Of a DNA stretch of 64,000 bases, positions 52,109-64,000 are shown piece after piece; the first letter of the stretch is position 1, and each line of letters starts with the position of its first letter. The translations under genes were made by a program, and so were the position numbers. The notes under the pieces were generated by a model, which searched no databases, was not told the origin of the DNA, and worked only from the letters and a program-made list of their open reading frames with translations. This DNA comes from Streptacidiphilus neutrinimicus (GTDB taxonomy: Bacteria > Actinomycetota > Actinomycetes > Streptomycetales > Streptomycetaceae), in the NCBI RefSeq assembly GCF_000787815.1, contig NZ_BBPO01000013.1, positions 23,197-87,196 of the forward strand, written 5' to 3'.

Positions 52109-53284
52109 TCAGTACGACTTGGGCAGCCCCAGGGTGTGCTGGGCGACGAAGTTGAGGATCATCTCGCGGCTGACCGGCGCGATCCTGCCGACCCGCACGC
52201 CCGCGATCAGCGAGGCGAGGCCGTACTCGGACGCCAGGCCGTTGCCGCCGAGCGTCTGCACGGCCTGGTCGACGGCCCGCACGGCCGCCTCCGCCGCCGC
52301 GTACTTGGCCATGTTCGCGGCCTCGCCCGCGCCGAAGTCGTCGCCCGCGTCGTAGAGGAACGCGGCCTTCTGGGTCATCAGCCGGGCCAGCTCGAGCTCG
52401 ATGCGGACCTGCGCCAGCGGGTGGGATATGCCCTGGTGCGCGCCGATCGGGTCCTTCCAGACCGTGCGCTCCTTGGCGTACTCGACGGCGCGGTCGAGAG
52501 CCAGCCTGGCCATGCCCGCGGAGTAGGCAGCGGCCATGATCCGCTCGGGGTTGAGGCCCGCGAACAGCTGCAGCAGGCCCGCGTCCTCGTCGCCGACCAG
52601 GGCGTCGGCGGGCAGCCGCACGTCGTCCAGGAAGAGCTGGAACTGCCGCTCGGGCAGGTGCAGTTCCATCTCGATGGGCTTGTACTCGAAGCCCGGGCTC
52701 TCCCGGGGCACGATGAACAGGGCGGGCTTGAGCTTGCCGGTCCTCGCGTCCTCGGTGCGGCCCACGACGAGGGTCGCGTCCGCCGCGTCGACGCCGGAGA
52801 TGAAGACCTTCTGGCCGCTCAGGATCCAGTCGGAGCCGTCGCGGCGCGCGGTGGTGGTGATCCGGTGCGAGTTGGAGCCGGCGTCGGGCTCGGTGATGCC
52901 GAAGGCCATCCGGCGGGTGCCGTCGGCGAAGCCGGGCAGCCACTCCTGCTTCTGCGCGTCGGTGCCGAAGCGGGCGAGGATGCTGCCGCAGATCGCGGGC
53001 GTGACCACCAGCATCAGCAGCGGGCAGCCCGCCGTGCCGAGCTCCTCAAGGACGATGGCCAGCTCCTGGATGCCGGCGCCCCCGCCCCCGTACTCCTCGG
53101 GCAGGTTGACCCCGAGGAAGCCCGACCTGCCCGCCTCGCGCCACAGTTCGTCGGCGGGCCGGTGCTCCTTGCCGCAGGCGATCAGGTAGTCGAGGCCGTA
53201 GCGGCTCCCCAGCGTCCTTACGGCGGCGCGCAGATCGCGGCGCTCCTCGGATTCGACGAAGGTGCTCTCATACGTCGCGGTCAT
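52109..53284 (-). CDS. Acyl-CoA dehydrogenase
   Basis: 391 residues, ATG 53284. RRMAFGITEPDAGSNSHRIT (substrate and FAD loop), WILSGQKVFISGVDAA, NPERIMAAAYSAGMARLALD, and VQTLGGNGLASEYGLA near the end of the fold. The catalytic Glu position of the MCAD type is not clear from reading alone. It overlaps the biotin carboxylase gene by 17 bases. With the carboxylase and AtuA genes it should oxidise a branched or acyclic-terpene acyl-CoA before carboxylation. Confidence 0.88.
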   Translation of the reverse strand: MTATYESTFVESEERRDLRAAVRTLGSRYGLDYLIACGKEHRPADELWREAGRSGFLGVNLPEEYGGGGAGIQELAIVLEELGTAGCPLLMLVVTPAICGSILARFGTDAQKQEWLPGFADGTRRMAFGITEPDAGSNSHRITTTARRDGSDWILSGQKVFISGVDAADATLVVGRTEDARTGKLKPALFIVPRESPGFEYKPIEMELHLPERQFQLFLDDVRLPADALVGDEDAGLLQLFAGLNPERIMAAAYSAGMARLALDRAVEYAKERTVWKDPIGAHQGISHPLAQVRIELELARLMTQKAAFLYDAGDDFGAGEAANMAKYAAAEAAVRAVDQAVQTLGGNGLASEYGLASLIAGVRVGRIAPVSREMILNFVAQHTLGLPKSY

Positions 53285-55316
53285 GGGTGCGAGTCCCCTC
53301 CTGGCTGGCGATCGACTGGTTCGCTGACGACTCTGTCGGCTCGCCGATGACGGCGAGGAGCGCGCCGGTGTCGACCTGCTGGCCGACGGCCGCGCGAAGT
53401 TGGGTGACCACGCCGTCGGTCGGCGCGGTGATGCGGTGCTGCATCTTCATCGCCTCCAGCCACAGCAGCGGCTGACCAGCCGTCACCGCGTGGCCCACGG
53501 CCGCCTCGACGCGAACGACCGTGCCCGGCATGGGCGCCAGCAGCGACCCGGCGGCCGTCTCGCGCTCCGGCTCGGGGAAACGCGGCAGCACGGTCAACGC
53601 GATCGCGCCCAGCGGGGAGTCGACGTGAACGAGCGGCACACCCCGGCCGCAGTCGTACCGGGCGAGGCCGAACGTCCGTCGCACGCCCTCGACTTCGAGG
53701 ACGACGCGGTCCGGCGCGGCCGCCACGAGCGCGACGTCCGGGTACGCCTCGGCGCGCAGGCCGTCGCGGGTGAGGCGGTAGCGGACCTCGTGCTCGACGC
53801 CCTCGTGGGCGTACCGCTTGACCTGCGGGTGCGCCGGCACGTTGCGCCAACCTCCGGCGATGGGCACGGCATTGGCGGCGGCGTCGCCGAGTGCCGCGGC
53901 CAGCGCGGCGAGCGCCACGACGTCCTTCTCGGGCGCGCCCGCGCCCGGGTGCCGGGTCAGGAACGCGGTGTCGACGCGTCCGGCCAGGAACTCGGGGTGG
54001 CGCAGGATCCGGACGAGCAGGTCGCGGTTGGTGGTCAGGCCGTGGACGCGGGCCCGCTCCAGCGCGCCCGCGAGCCGGCGGGCGGCCTCGGCCCGGGTGG
54101 GCGCCCAGGCGATGACCTTGGCCAGCATCGCGTCGTAGTGGACGCCGACCTCGCTGCCCGCCACGGCTCCGGAGTCGAGGCGCAGCCCGGCCCGCTCGCC
54201 CGCGCGCGGCGGGGCGAACTCGCCTGTGACGCCCGGGATGTCGAGGCGCTCGACGGTGCCGGTCTGCGGCTGCCAGTCGCGGGCCGGGTCCTCGGCGTAG
54301 AGGCGGACCTCGATGGCGTGGCCGAGCGGCGCGGGCGGCTCGGCCGACGGCAGCGGTCCGCCCTCGGCGACGAGGAGTTGGAGTGCGACGAGGTCGAGCC
54401 CGGTGACGCACTCGGTGACAGGGTGCTCGACCTGGAGGCGGGTGTTCATCTCCAGGAAGAAGAACCGTCCGTCGGGTGCGAGCAGGAACTCGGCCGTCCC
54501 GGCGCCGACATAGCCGATGGCGCGGGCGGCGGCCCGGGCGGCCTCGTGCAGGCGGGCGCGGGTGTCCTCGGCGAGCAGCGGCGCGGGGGCCTCCTCGACG
54601 ACCTTCTGGTGCCGCCGCTGGATCGAGCAGTCGCGTTCGCCGACCGCCCAGACGGTGCCGTGGGCGTCGGCGAGCAGCTGCACCTCGACATGGCGGCCGG
54701 TCTCGACGTACGGCTCCACGAACACCTCGTCGCTGCCGAAGGCGGCCAGCGCCTCCTGCCGGGCCGTCGCCAGCTCGGCGTCGAGCCGGCCGAGTTCGCG
54801 GACCACGCGCATGCCGCGCCCGCCGCCGCCCGCGGCGGCCTTCACCAGCAGCGGCAGGTCCTCGTGGGTGGGCTCGCCCGCGACGGTGAGCACCGGTACG
54901 CCCGCGTCGGCCATCAGCTCCTTCGCTCGCGTCTTCACGCCCATCGCAGCGATGGCGCTCGGCGGCGGGCCGATCCAGGTCAGCCCGGCGTCGAGCACGG
55001 CCTGGGCGAACTCGGCGTTCTCGGAGAGGAATCCGTAGCCCGGGTGGACCGCGTCCGCGCCGGCGGCGCGGGCCGCGGCGATGACCAGGTCACCGCGCAG
55101 GTAGGTGTCGGCGGGCACGGCTCCCGGCAGCCGGACGGCGGCGTCGGCCTCGCGCACGAACGGCGCGTCCGCGTCCGGGTCGGCGAAGACGGCGACGGTG
55201 GAGATGCCGAGTTCGCGGCAGGTGCGGAAGACGCGCCGGGCGATCTCGCCGCGGTTGGCCACCAGCACGGATCCGATCACGGTGTTGGCTCCCAGTTCAG
55301 TGGTCATGGCCGTCAC
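53268..55316 (-). CDS. Acyl-CoA carboxylase alpha subunit (biotin carboxylase plus BCCP)
   Basis: 682 residues from GTG 55316 (ATG 55307 also possible). Biotin carboxylase: VLVANRGEIARRVFRTCREL, VHPGYGFLSENAEFAQA, the Gly-rich KAAAGGGGRGMRVV ATP loop and EMNTRLQVEHPVTE. The middle (about 470-580) is the BT-type linker, and the C-terminal biotinyl domain has WLEAMKMQHRI with the biotinylated Lys. Methylcrotonyl/geranyl-CoA carboxylase-type layout. It pairs with the beta subunit gene immediately upstream in the operon. Confidence 0.9.
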   Translation of the reverse strand: MTAMTTELGANTVIGSVLVANRGEIARRVFRTCRELGISTVAVFADPDADAPFVREADAAVRLPGAVPADTYLRGDLVIAAARAAGADAVHPGYGFLSENAEFAQAVLDAGLTWIGPPPSAIAAMGVKTRAKELMADAGVPVLTVAGEPTHEDLPLLVKAAAGGGGRGMRVVRELGRLDAELATARQEALAAFGSDEVFVEPYVETGRHVEVQLLADAHGTVWAVGERDCSIQRRHQKVVEEAPAPLLAEDTRARLHEAARAAARAIGYVGAGTAEFLLAPDGRFFFLEMNTRLQVEHPVTECVTGLDLVALQLLVAEGGPLPSAEPPAPLGHAIEVRLYAEDPARDWQPQTGTVERLDIPGVTGEFAPPRAGERAGLRLDSGAVAGSEVGVHYDAMLAKVIAWAPTRAEAARRLAGALERARVHGLTTNRDLLVRILRHPEFLAGRVDTAFLTRHPGAGAPEKDVVALAALAAALGDAAANAVPIAGGWRNVPAHPQVKRYAHEGVEHEVRYRLTRDGLRAEAYPDVALVAAAPDRVVLEVEGVRRTFGLARYDCGRGVPLVHVDSPLGAIALTVLPRFPEPERETAAGSLLAPMPGTVVRVEAAVGHAVTAGQPLLWLEAMKMQHRITAPTDGVVTQLRAAVGQQVDTGALLAVIGEPTESSANQSIASQEGTRTHDRDV

Positions 55317-55425
55317 ATCACGCCTTCTTCGTTCCTGCTTTGCTTCGACTCCGATGCGGTCGCGTGCCCCTGCGCTCGTTCCTCACTCCGGGGCCCGCCA
55401 CCTCCTCTGCGTCTCAGCTGCGCGC

Positions 55426-57023
55426 TCACAGTCGGAAGATTCCGTAGCCGCGCGCGCCCTCGACCGGCGCGGAGTGGATCGCGGAGAGGCTCAGGCCCAG
55501 CACGGTGCGGGTGTCGCGCGGGTCGATCACGCCGTCGTCGTAGAGGCGGCCGGAGAGGAACATCGGCAGCGACTCCGCCTCGATCTGCTGCTCCACCATC
55601 GCCCGCAGACCGGCGTCGGCCTCCTCGTCGTAAGCCTGGCCACGCGCCTGCGCGGAGGCGCGGGCGACGATCGAGAGCACGCCCGCGAGCTGCTGCGGGC
55701 CCATGACGGCCGACTTGGCGCTGGGCCAGGCGAACAGGAAGCGCGGGTCGTAGGCCCGCCCGCACATCCCGTAGTGGCCCGCGCCGTAGGAGGCGCCGAC
55801 CAGCAACGACAGATGCGGCACCGTGGAGTTGGAGACCGCGTTGATCATCATCGCGCCGTGCTTGATGATGCCGCCCTGCTCGTACTCCTTGCCGACCATG
55901 TAGCCGGTGGTGTTGTGCAGGAAGAGCAGCGGGATGTCGCGCTGGTTGGCCCACTGGATGAACTGCGCGGCCTTCTGGGCCTCCTGGCTGAACAGGACGC
56001 CCTGCGCGTTGGCGAGGATGCCGACCGGGTAGCCGTGGATCCGCGCCCAGCCCGTCACCAGGCTGGGCCCGTACAGCGGCTTGACCTCGTCGAACTCCGA
56101 GCCGTCCACGACGCGGGCGATGACCTCGCGCGGGTCGAAGGGCTGCCGCAGGTCGGACGGGACGACGCCGAGCAGCTCCTCCTCGTCGTACTTCGGCGGC
56201 TCGACCGGCCCGGCGGCCGGGCCGGGGCCCTGCTTCCGCCATTCCAGGCGGGCGACGATCCGGCGGGCGCGGTGGATCGCGTCGACCTCGTCGGCGGCGA
56301 AGTGGTCGGCGAGGCCGGAGACGCGGGCGTGCATCCGGGCGCCGCCGAGGGACTCGTCGTCGCTCTCCTCTCCCGTGGCCATCTTCACCAGCGGCGGTCC
56401 GCCGAGGAAGACCTTGGACCGTTCGTCGATCATCACGACGTGGTCGGACATGCCGGGGACGTAGGCCCCGCCGGCGGTGGAGTTGCCGAAGACGACGGCG
56501 ACGGTCGGGATGCCGGCGGCGGAGAGACGGGTCAGGTCGCGGAACATCGCGCCACCTGGGATGAAGATCTCCTTCTGGCTGGGCAGGTCCGCACCGCCCG
56601 ACTCGACCAGGCTCACCAGCGGCAGCCGGTTCTCCAGCGCGATCTGGTGGCAGCGCAGTGCTTTCTTCAGCGTCCACGGGTTGCTGGCGCCGCCGCGCAC
56701 GGTCGGGTCGTTCGCGGTGATCAGGCACTCGGTGCCGGAGATCCGCCCGATGCCGGTCACCAGACCCGCGCCGACCGGGTACTCGCTGCCGTAGGCGGCG
56801 AGGGTGGACAGCTCCAGGAAGGGCGTGTCCGGGTCGATCAGCAGCTCGATGCGCTCGCGGGCGAGGAGCTTGCCCCGGGCGCGGTGGCGGTCCACGTACT
56901 TGGGGCCGCCGCCCGCGACCGCCTTGGCGTGCTCGGCGTCCAGCTCCGCCAGTTTGGCGAGCATGGCCTCGCGCCGCTCGGCGAACTCCGCGCCGCGCGG
57001 ATCGACGTCGGTGGTCAGGACGG

Positions 57024-57027
<4 letters not shown>
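55426..57027 (-). CDS. Acyl-CoA carboxylase beta subunit (carboxyltransferase)
   Basis: 533 residues; GTG 57027 overlaps the AtuA stop (GTGA). GGPKYVDRHRARGKLLARER, NDPTVRGGASNPWTLKKALR, VESGGADLPSQKEIFIPGG and the second half GILANAQGVLFSQEAQKAAQ and LLFLHNTTGYMVG follow the methylcrotonoyl/geranoyl-CoA carboxylase beta pattern. With the alpha subunit it would add CO2 to a 3-methyl-2-enoyl-CoA. The AtuA gene next door favours geranyl/citronellyl or leucine-type substrates. Confidence 0.9.
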
Positions 57028-58739
<1,712 letters not shown>

Positions 58740-58802
58740 CTCTGCCCCTTCCGGCAAGCCCACCCGACGCGATGCGCCCAGCCTGGCAGCCGGAAAAGAA
58801 AC

Positions 58803-58824
58803 AATCAAGCATGCTTGCTTGATT
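58803..58824. promoter_or_regulatory. Operator-like palindrome around CAAGCATGCTTG
   Basis: CAAGCATGCTTG (58806-58817) is a perfect 12-base palindrome, extended by an overlapping second CTTG copy, 64 bases upstream of the AtuA start. It resembles TetR sites of acyl-CoA catabolic operons and, more loosely, KstR2 sites (AnCAAGnnCTTGnT). Confidence 0.7.
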
Positions 58825-58897
58825 TTCTGTGCAAGGGCGACGGCGCGGTGCGGACCGCGCCGTCGCCTTGCGCCCGCCGCCGGCGGACGCGGCCGCC

Positions 58898-60211
<1,314 letters not shown>

Positions 60212-60269
60212 AGCTGTTCGGAGTCCCATCAGCGACAGCGTCCAGCCCCAGGAGCCCCTCAGGAGGCCC

Positions 60270-61505
60270 TTGATGTCCTGTCCGGCCCTGCCCGACGGAT
60301 TCGACCCGACCGATCCGGAACTGAACCTGCAGCGCGTGCCGCTCCCCGAGTTCGCCACGATGCGCCGCACCGCGCCCGCCTGCTGGATACCGCAGGCAGA
60401 CGGAACGACCGGCTTCGACGACGGCGGCTACTGGGCGGTGACCCGGCACGCGGACGTCCGTGAGGTCTCCACCCACCCCGAGACCTTCTCCTCGCACACC
60501 AACACCGCGATCATCCGGTTCCACCCCTCCATCGACCCGTCCGGCATCGACGGCCAGAAGCTGATCATGCTCAACATGGACCCGCCGGAACACACCAGAC
60601 TCCGCTCCATCGTCCAGCGCGGCTTCACCCCGCGCGCCATCCACGCGCTCCAGGACACCCTGCGCGACCGCGCCGAGCGGATCGTCCACGCGGCGGCCAA
60701 GGAGGGCACCGGCGACTTCGTCACCGACGTCGCCTGCGAACTGCCGCTGCAGGCCATCGCGGAGCTGATCGGCATCCCGCAGGCCGACCGCAGCAGGATC
60801 TTCCACTGGACCAACACCATGGTCGGCTACGAGGACCCCGAGCTGGCGCTGGGCCAGGAGACGGGGATGCAGTCGGCGATCGAGCTGATGAGCTACGCCA
60901 TGGGCATGGCCGAGGAGCGCAAGGCCTGCCCCGCGAAGGACATCGTCACCCAGCTGGTCAACGCCTCCGGCCAGGGCAACCTCAGCAGCGACGAGTTCGG
61001 CTTCTTCGTCCTGGTGCTGGCCGTGGCCGGCAACGAGACCACGCGCAACGCCACCAGCCACGGCATGCACGCGATGCTGACGCATCCGGAGCAGTGGGAG
61101 CTCTACAAGGAGCGCCGCCCGCAGACGGCGGCGGACGAGATCGTCCGCTGGGCCACGCCCGTCATCTCCTTCCAGCGCACGGCGACGCGCGACGTCGACC
61201 TGGGCGGCGCGGAGATCAGGGCCGGGCAGCGCGTCGGCATCTTCTACGCCTCCGCGAACAACGACGAGGACGTCTTCGACCGCCCCGACCGCTTCGACAT
61301 CCTCCGCGACCCCAACCCCCACCTCGGCTTCGGCGGCGGCGGCCCCCACTTCTGCCTCGGCGCCAACCTCGCCCGCCTGGAGATCGACCTCATCTTCAAC
61401 GCCATCGCCGACGCCATGCCCTCCATCCGCCTCCGCGGCGCACCCAAGCGCCTCCGCTCCCCCTGGCTCAACGGCATCAAACAGCTGGAGGTCGCGTACG
61501 CGTGA
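60270..61505 (+). CDS. cyp125: Cytochrome P450 CYP125, steroid C26/C27 monooxygenase
   Basis: 411 residues; ATG 60270 preceded by CAGGAGG. GFDPTDPELNLQRVPLPEFA, GFDDGGYWAVTRHADVREVS and MLNMDPPEHTRLRSIVQRGF match CYP125. The I-helix has AVAGNETTRNATSHGM (E256, T257) and the heme loop is GFGGGGPHFCLGANLAR with ligand C362. In mycobacteria CYP125 oxidises the terminal side-chain methyl of cholesterol or cholestenone to alcohol, aldehyde and acid. Electrons could come from the ferredoxin at 47390-47623. Under KstR-like and second-palindrome control, by position of the sites. Confidence 0.93.
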   Translation: MMSCPALPDGFDPTDPELNLQRVPLPEFATMRRTAPACWIPQADGTTGFDDGGYWAVTRHADVREVSTHPETFSSHTNTAIIRFHPSIDPSGIDGQKLIMLNMDPPEHTRLRSIVQRGFTPRAIHALQDTLRDRAERIVHAAAKEGTGDFVTDVACELPLQAIAELIGIPQADRSRIFHWTNTMVGYEDPELALGQETGMQSAIELMSYAMGMAEERKACPAKDIVTQLVNASGQGNLSSDEFGFFVLVLAVAGNETTRNATSHGMHAMLTHPEQWELYKERRPQTAADEIVRWATPVISFQRTATRDVDLGGAEIRAGQRVGIFYASANNDEDVFDRPDRFDILRDPNPHLGFGGGGPHFCLGANLARLEIDLIFNAIADAMPSIRLRGAPKRLRSPWLNGIKQLEVAYA

Positions 61506-61538
61506 CTGCGTGACTGCGTGACCGGGACCGGGACCGGG
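61503..61538 (+). repeat. Short tandem repeats after cyp125
   Basis: CGTGACTG units run from the cyp125 stop codon, followed by CGGGAC units. Low-complexity sequence in a 97-base spacer before the next gene; no hairpin of note. Confidence 0.5.
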
Positions 61539-61602
61539 GCGGGGCTCACTCGTTCGGCCTCGCTGGGACGACTGGGGGGCGGGGGCGGGGTTTGCTGGGG
61601 GC

Positions 61603-63630
61603 ATGGCCCAGCAGCAGGCGGTTGACGCGCGTCCCGAGGAGCAGCCTCCCGTGCCGGAGACCGCGGGCCGGGTGCGGTTGGTGTTCCTGGGCGTCATGCT
61701 CGGCATGTTCCTCGCCGCGCTCGACCAGACGATCGTCTCCACGGCGCTGCCGACGATCGTCGGCGACCTCGGCGGGGCGAACCACCTGTCGTGGGTGGTC
61801 ACCGCGTACATGCTGGCCGCCACCGCGACCACCCCGCTGTGGGGCAAGCTCGGCGACCTCTTCGGGCGCAAGCACGTCTTCCTGATCTGCATCGTCATCT
61901 TCCTGATCGGCTCGGCCCTGTGCGGCCAGTCGCGGAACATGACCGAGCTGATCGCCTTCCGGGCGCTCCAGGGCCTGGGCGGCGGCGGGCTGATGGTGCT
62001 CGCGATGGCGGTCATCGCCGACGTCGTGCCGCCGCGCGAGCGCGGCCGCTACCAGGGCGTGATCGGCGCGGTCTTCGGCGTCTCCTCGGTGGTCGGCCCG
62101 CTGCTGGGCGGCTTCCTGGTGGACAACCTCAACTGGCGCTGGGTCTTCTACGTCAACCTGCCGGTCGGTGCGGTCGCGCTCGCCGTCATCGCGACCGCGC
62201 TGCACGCCAAGCGCCCCGAGTCCCGGCCGAAGATCGACTATCTGGGCACCCTGCTGCTGGCCGCCGCGTCCACCTGTCTGGTGCTGATCGCGAGCCTCGG
62301 CGGGACGACGTGGCAGTGGAACTCGGCGGAGGTCTGGGGCTGCGGGATCGGCGCCGTGCTGCTGATCGCCGGCTTCATCTTCTGGGAGCAGCGCGCGCCG
62401 GAGCCCGTGCTGCCGTTGCGGCTGTTCCGCAACCGGATCTTCACGGTCTGCTCCGGGATGGGCTTCATCATCGGCCTGTGCATGTTCGGGGCGCTGTCCT
62501 ACATCCCTCTGTACATGCAGGTGGTCAACGGCAACTCCCCGACCGAGTCGGGGCTGCGGCTGCTGCCGCTGATGGCGGGCGTGCTGATCACCTCGATCGG
62601 CACCGGCCAGCTGATCTCGCGCACCGGCAAGTACAAGATCTACCCGATCATCGGCACCGCGCTGACCTGCGTCGCGCTGGTGCTGCTCGCCCAGGTGGAC
62701 GAGAGGACCAGCGCCACCGTGATGGGCGTCTACATGCTCGTCCTCGGGCTGGGACTCGGCCTGGTGATGCAGGTGCTGATCATCGCGGTGCAGAACTCCA
62801 CCGACTTCGCGGACCTGGGCACGGCCACCTCCGGCGTCACCTACTTCCGGTCCATCGGCGGCTCGTTCGGCGCGTCGATCTTCGGCACGGTGCTCAACAA
62901 CCAGTTGAAGTCGAAGATCACCGCGGCGGAGAAGGACGGGACGCTCTCGCCGCACTTCCCGACGCAGCAGGTGCTGGCCGACCCGACCAGCGTGCACAAG
63001 GCGCCGCCCGCGCTGAAGCCGCTGCTGGACCCGTTCCTGCACATCTTCGCTGTCTCGCTGCAGACGGTCTACCTGGTCGCGGCCGGGATCGCGGTGCTGG
63101 CCTTCGTCCTGTCGCTGTTCCTGCGCGAGGTCCCGTTGCGCACGGCCACGCGCACGAACCAGGTCGAGGGGGCCGGGCCGCCCGCGTTCCGCAGCTCGGC
63201 GGAGGAGATCGAGGGCATGATCACCCGGCTGTCCAGCCGCCAGAACATCTGGGAGCGCTACGGCCGCGCCATCGACCGCAGCGGCGTCGACATCTCCGTC
63301 CCGCAGGCCTACGGGCTCTTCCGGCTCCACAATGCCGGCCCCATCACCGAGGACGAGATCTGCCGACGGCTTAAGGTCACACCGGACGAGATCCGCCCGA
63401 AACTGGACGCAATGGTCGCCTCCGGACGTGTCCAGCGGGACGAGCTCGGCGTGCTGACGCTCACTCCGGCCGGCAAGGACGTCATCGACCGCCTCTCGGC
63501 GGCCCGGTTGGAGCAGCTCAGCGAGAAGCTGGAGGGCTACTCCCCCGAGCAGCACGCCGAACTCCTGGCCATGCTGCGCACGTTGGCCGACGACTCGCTC
63601 GAGGCGCCGGGCCGCGTGTTCACCGACTGA
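61603..63630 (+). CDS. DHA2-family 14-TM drug exporter fused to a MarR-like winged helix
   Basis: 675 residues, ATG 61603. Residues 20-515 are a 14-TM DHA2 exporter: ALDQTIVSTALPTIVGDLGG (motif D1), GKLGDLFGRKHVFLI (motif A), RALQGLGGGGLMVLAMAVIA and FGVSSVVGPLLGGFLVDNLN (motif C). After TM14 comes a soluble region of about 150 residues with EEIEGMITRLSSRQNIWERY and AGPITEDEICRRLKVTPDEI, then VASGRVQRDELGVLTLTPAG, a winged-helix (MarR-like) fold. The regulatory-type domain on the transporter is the unusual part. 97 bases after cyp125 but with no clear shared regulation. Confidence 0.87.
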   Translation: MAQQQAVDARPEEQPPVPETAGRVRLVFLGVMLGMFLAALDQTIVSTALPTIVGDLGGANHLSWVVTAYMLAATATTPLWGKLGDLFGRKHVFLICIVIFLIGSALCGQSRNMTELIAFRALQGLGGGGLMVLAMAVIADVVPPRERGRYQGVIGAVFGVSSVVGPLLGGFLVDNLNWRWVFYVNLPVGAVALAVIATALHAKRPESRPKIDYLGTLLLAAASTCLVLIASLGGTTWQWNSAEVWGCGIGAVLLIAGFIFWEQRAPEPVLPLRLFRNRIFTVCSGMGFIIGLCMFGALSYIPLYMQVVNGNSPTESGLRLLPLMAGVLITSIGTGQLISRTGKYKIYPIIGTALTCVALVLLAQVDERTSATVMGVYMLVLGLGLGLVMQVLIIAVQNSTDFADLGTATSGVTYFRSIGGSFGASIFGTVLNNQLKSKITAAEKDGTLSPHFPTQQVLADPTSVHKAPPALKPLLDPFLHIFAVSLQTVYLVAAGIAVLAFVLSLFLREVPLRTATRTNQVEGAGPPAFRSSAEEIEGMITRLSSRQNIWERYGRAIDRSGVDISVPQAYGLFRLHNAGPITEDEICRRLKVTPDEIRPKLDAMVASGRVQRDELGVLTLTPAGKDVIDRLSAARLEQLSEKLEGYSPEQHAELLAMLRTLADDSLEAPGRVFTD

Positions 63631-63744
63631 CGGTCGCCTGCCGGTCGCCTGTTCGCCGCGTCACACGGATGCTGCATAATCGCCCCGATCGACCCACGAG
63701 TCGACCGAGCAAGAGCGTTCGCGCATGCGACCCGAGCAGGGGGA

Positions 63745-64000
63745 ATGATGGCGTTTCCGCCAGGTGACGGGGACGGCAGAGCCGTCGGTGACGGCGGCGT
63801 GAGCGGCGGCGTCAACGGCGCCGTCGGCGGCGACTTCAGCAACGACGAGACCGCGGTCCTGCCGCCGCTCGACGGCGACCCGGCCCTGGTCCGCCCCTAC
63901 GTGCGCGACGCCGGGCAGGAAGGCCCGGCCGCTGCGGAGTCCGCCCCCACGAACGGCCCCGCGGTCTGGGCGGCCGACGCCGAGCCCACCACGGTGCTCC
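63745..64000 (+). CDS. N-terminal part of an envelope or regulatory protein (cut by window edge)
   Basis: 85 residues from ATG 63745 (ATG 63748 also possible; AGGGGGA just upstream) to the window end. Gly/Asp/Ala-rich and disordered, with NDETAVLPPLDGDPALVRPY. ETAVLPP recurs in the Pro-rich membrane protein at 37756 (AEETAVLPPVPG and later ARPYFPG), and TTVL occurs again near the end. CATAAT at about 63676 with a TG in front is a candidate -10 element. Function unknown. Confidence 0.6.
   Translation, partial: MMAFPPGDGDGRAVGDGGVSGGVNGAVGGDFSNDETAVLPPLDGDPALVRPYVRDAGQEGPAAAESAPTNGPAVWAADAEPTTVL

Overview
The window reads as chromosomal DNA of a high-GC actinobacterium of the Streptomyces/Kitasatospora/Streptacidiphilus kind. 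The grounds are the very strong G/C bias at third codon positions, frequent GTG starts, AGGAG-type ribosome sites, ATGA/GTGA gene overlaps, a mycothiol-type enzyme family, an F420-type oxidoreductase, a bifunctional RNase H/phosphatase and a KstR-type regulator. No rRNA, tRNA or CRISPR array was seen.

Layout. (1) 1-11.4 kb is an accessory zone with small orphan genes and debris. It holds a decayed group II intron tail joined to an IS701-type transposase fragment, and a two-gene unit (two-TM protein plus STAND-like NTPase) that shares a Gly/Asn motif. It also holds DUF4259 and other orphan genes, a GNAT acetyltransferase, a broken SUKH-family gene, and an antitoxin-Doc pair whose toxin lacks a normal start codon. 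A repeat family with five partial copies is scattered through it. (2) 11.4-13.4 kb has a GT87-type membrane mannosyltransferase and a beta-rich hypothetical protein, separated by a strong hairpin. (3) 13.6-18.4 kb is a compact same-strand cluster: a 46-residue acidic peptide gene, a hairpin, two JmjC/cupin oxygenases, a GNAT, an MFS exporter and an AAC(3)-fold acetyltransferase. I read it as a candidate undescribed RiPP (modified peptide) pathway. (4) 18.7-28.9 kb has a Tat-exported cholesterol-oxidase-like protein with a changed active-site residue, then housekeeping genes (serB, yaaA, RNase H/phosphatase, zinc-ribbon protein, Nif3) and an S9 peptidase followed by a small PHGRHR-repeat peptide gene. 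(5) 28.9-35.5 kb, 46.5-49.1 kb and 58.9-61.5 kb carry a dispersed steroid side-chain degradation set: ChsB1-like SDR, Zn-ADH, ChsH3-like hydratase, SCP-x thiolase, a 711-aa FadE34-like double acyl-CoA dehydrogenase, KstR, ferredoxin, aldehyde dehydrogenase, FadA5-like thiolase and CYP125. Six KstR-like boxes sit in their promoters. (6) Between these lie an M48 protease, methyltransferases, an amidase, an LLM oxidoreductase, a mycothiol-family enzyme and a glycosyltransferase/methyltransferase/prenyltransferase-like operon. (7) 51.4-58.8 kb is an acyl-CoA carboxylase/AtuA catabolic operon with its own TetR gene. (8) The right edge has a DHA2 exporter fused to a winged helix and a truncated gene.

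The main working units are as follows. KstR probably represses the steroid genes through TnnAACnnGTTnnA boxes. A second palindrome, CTGAC-N5-GTCAG, is added at two of these promoters and stands alone at an LLM oxidoreductase. The peptide cluster looks self-contained (precursor, tailoring, export, possible self-protection). The left accessory zone looks like repeated integration and decay, with one plausible conflict system still intact.
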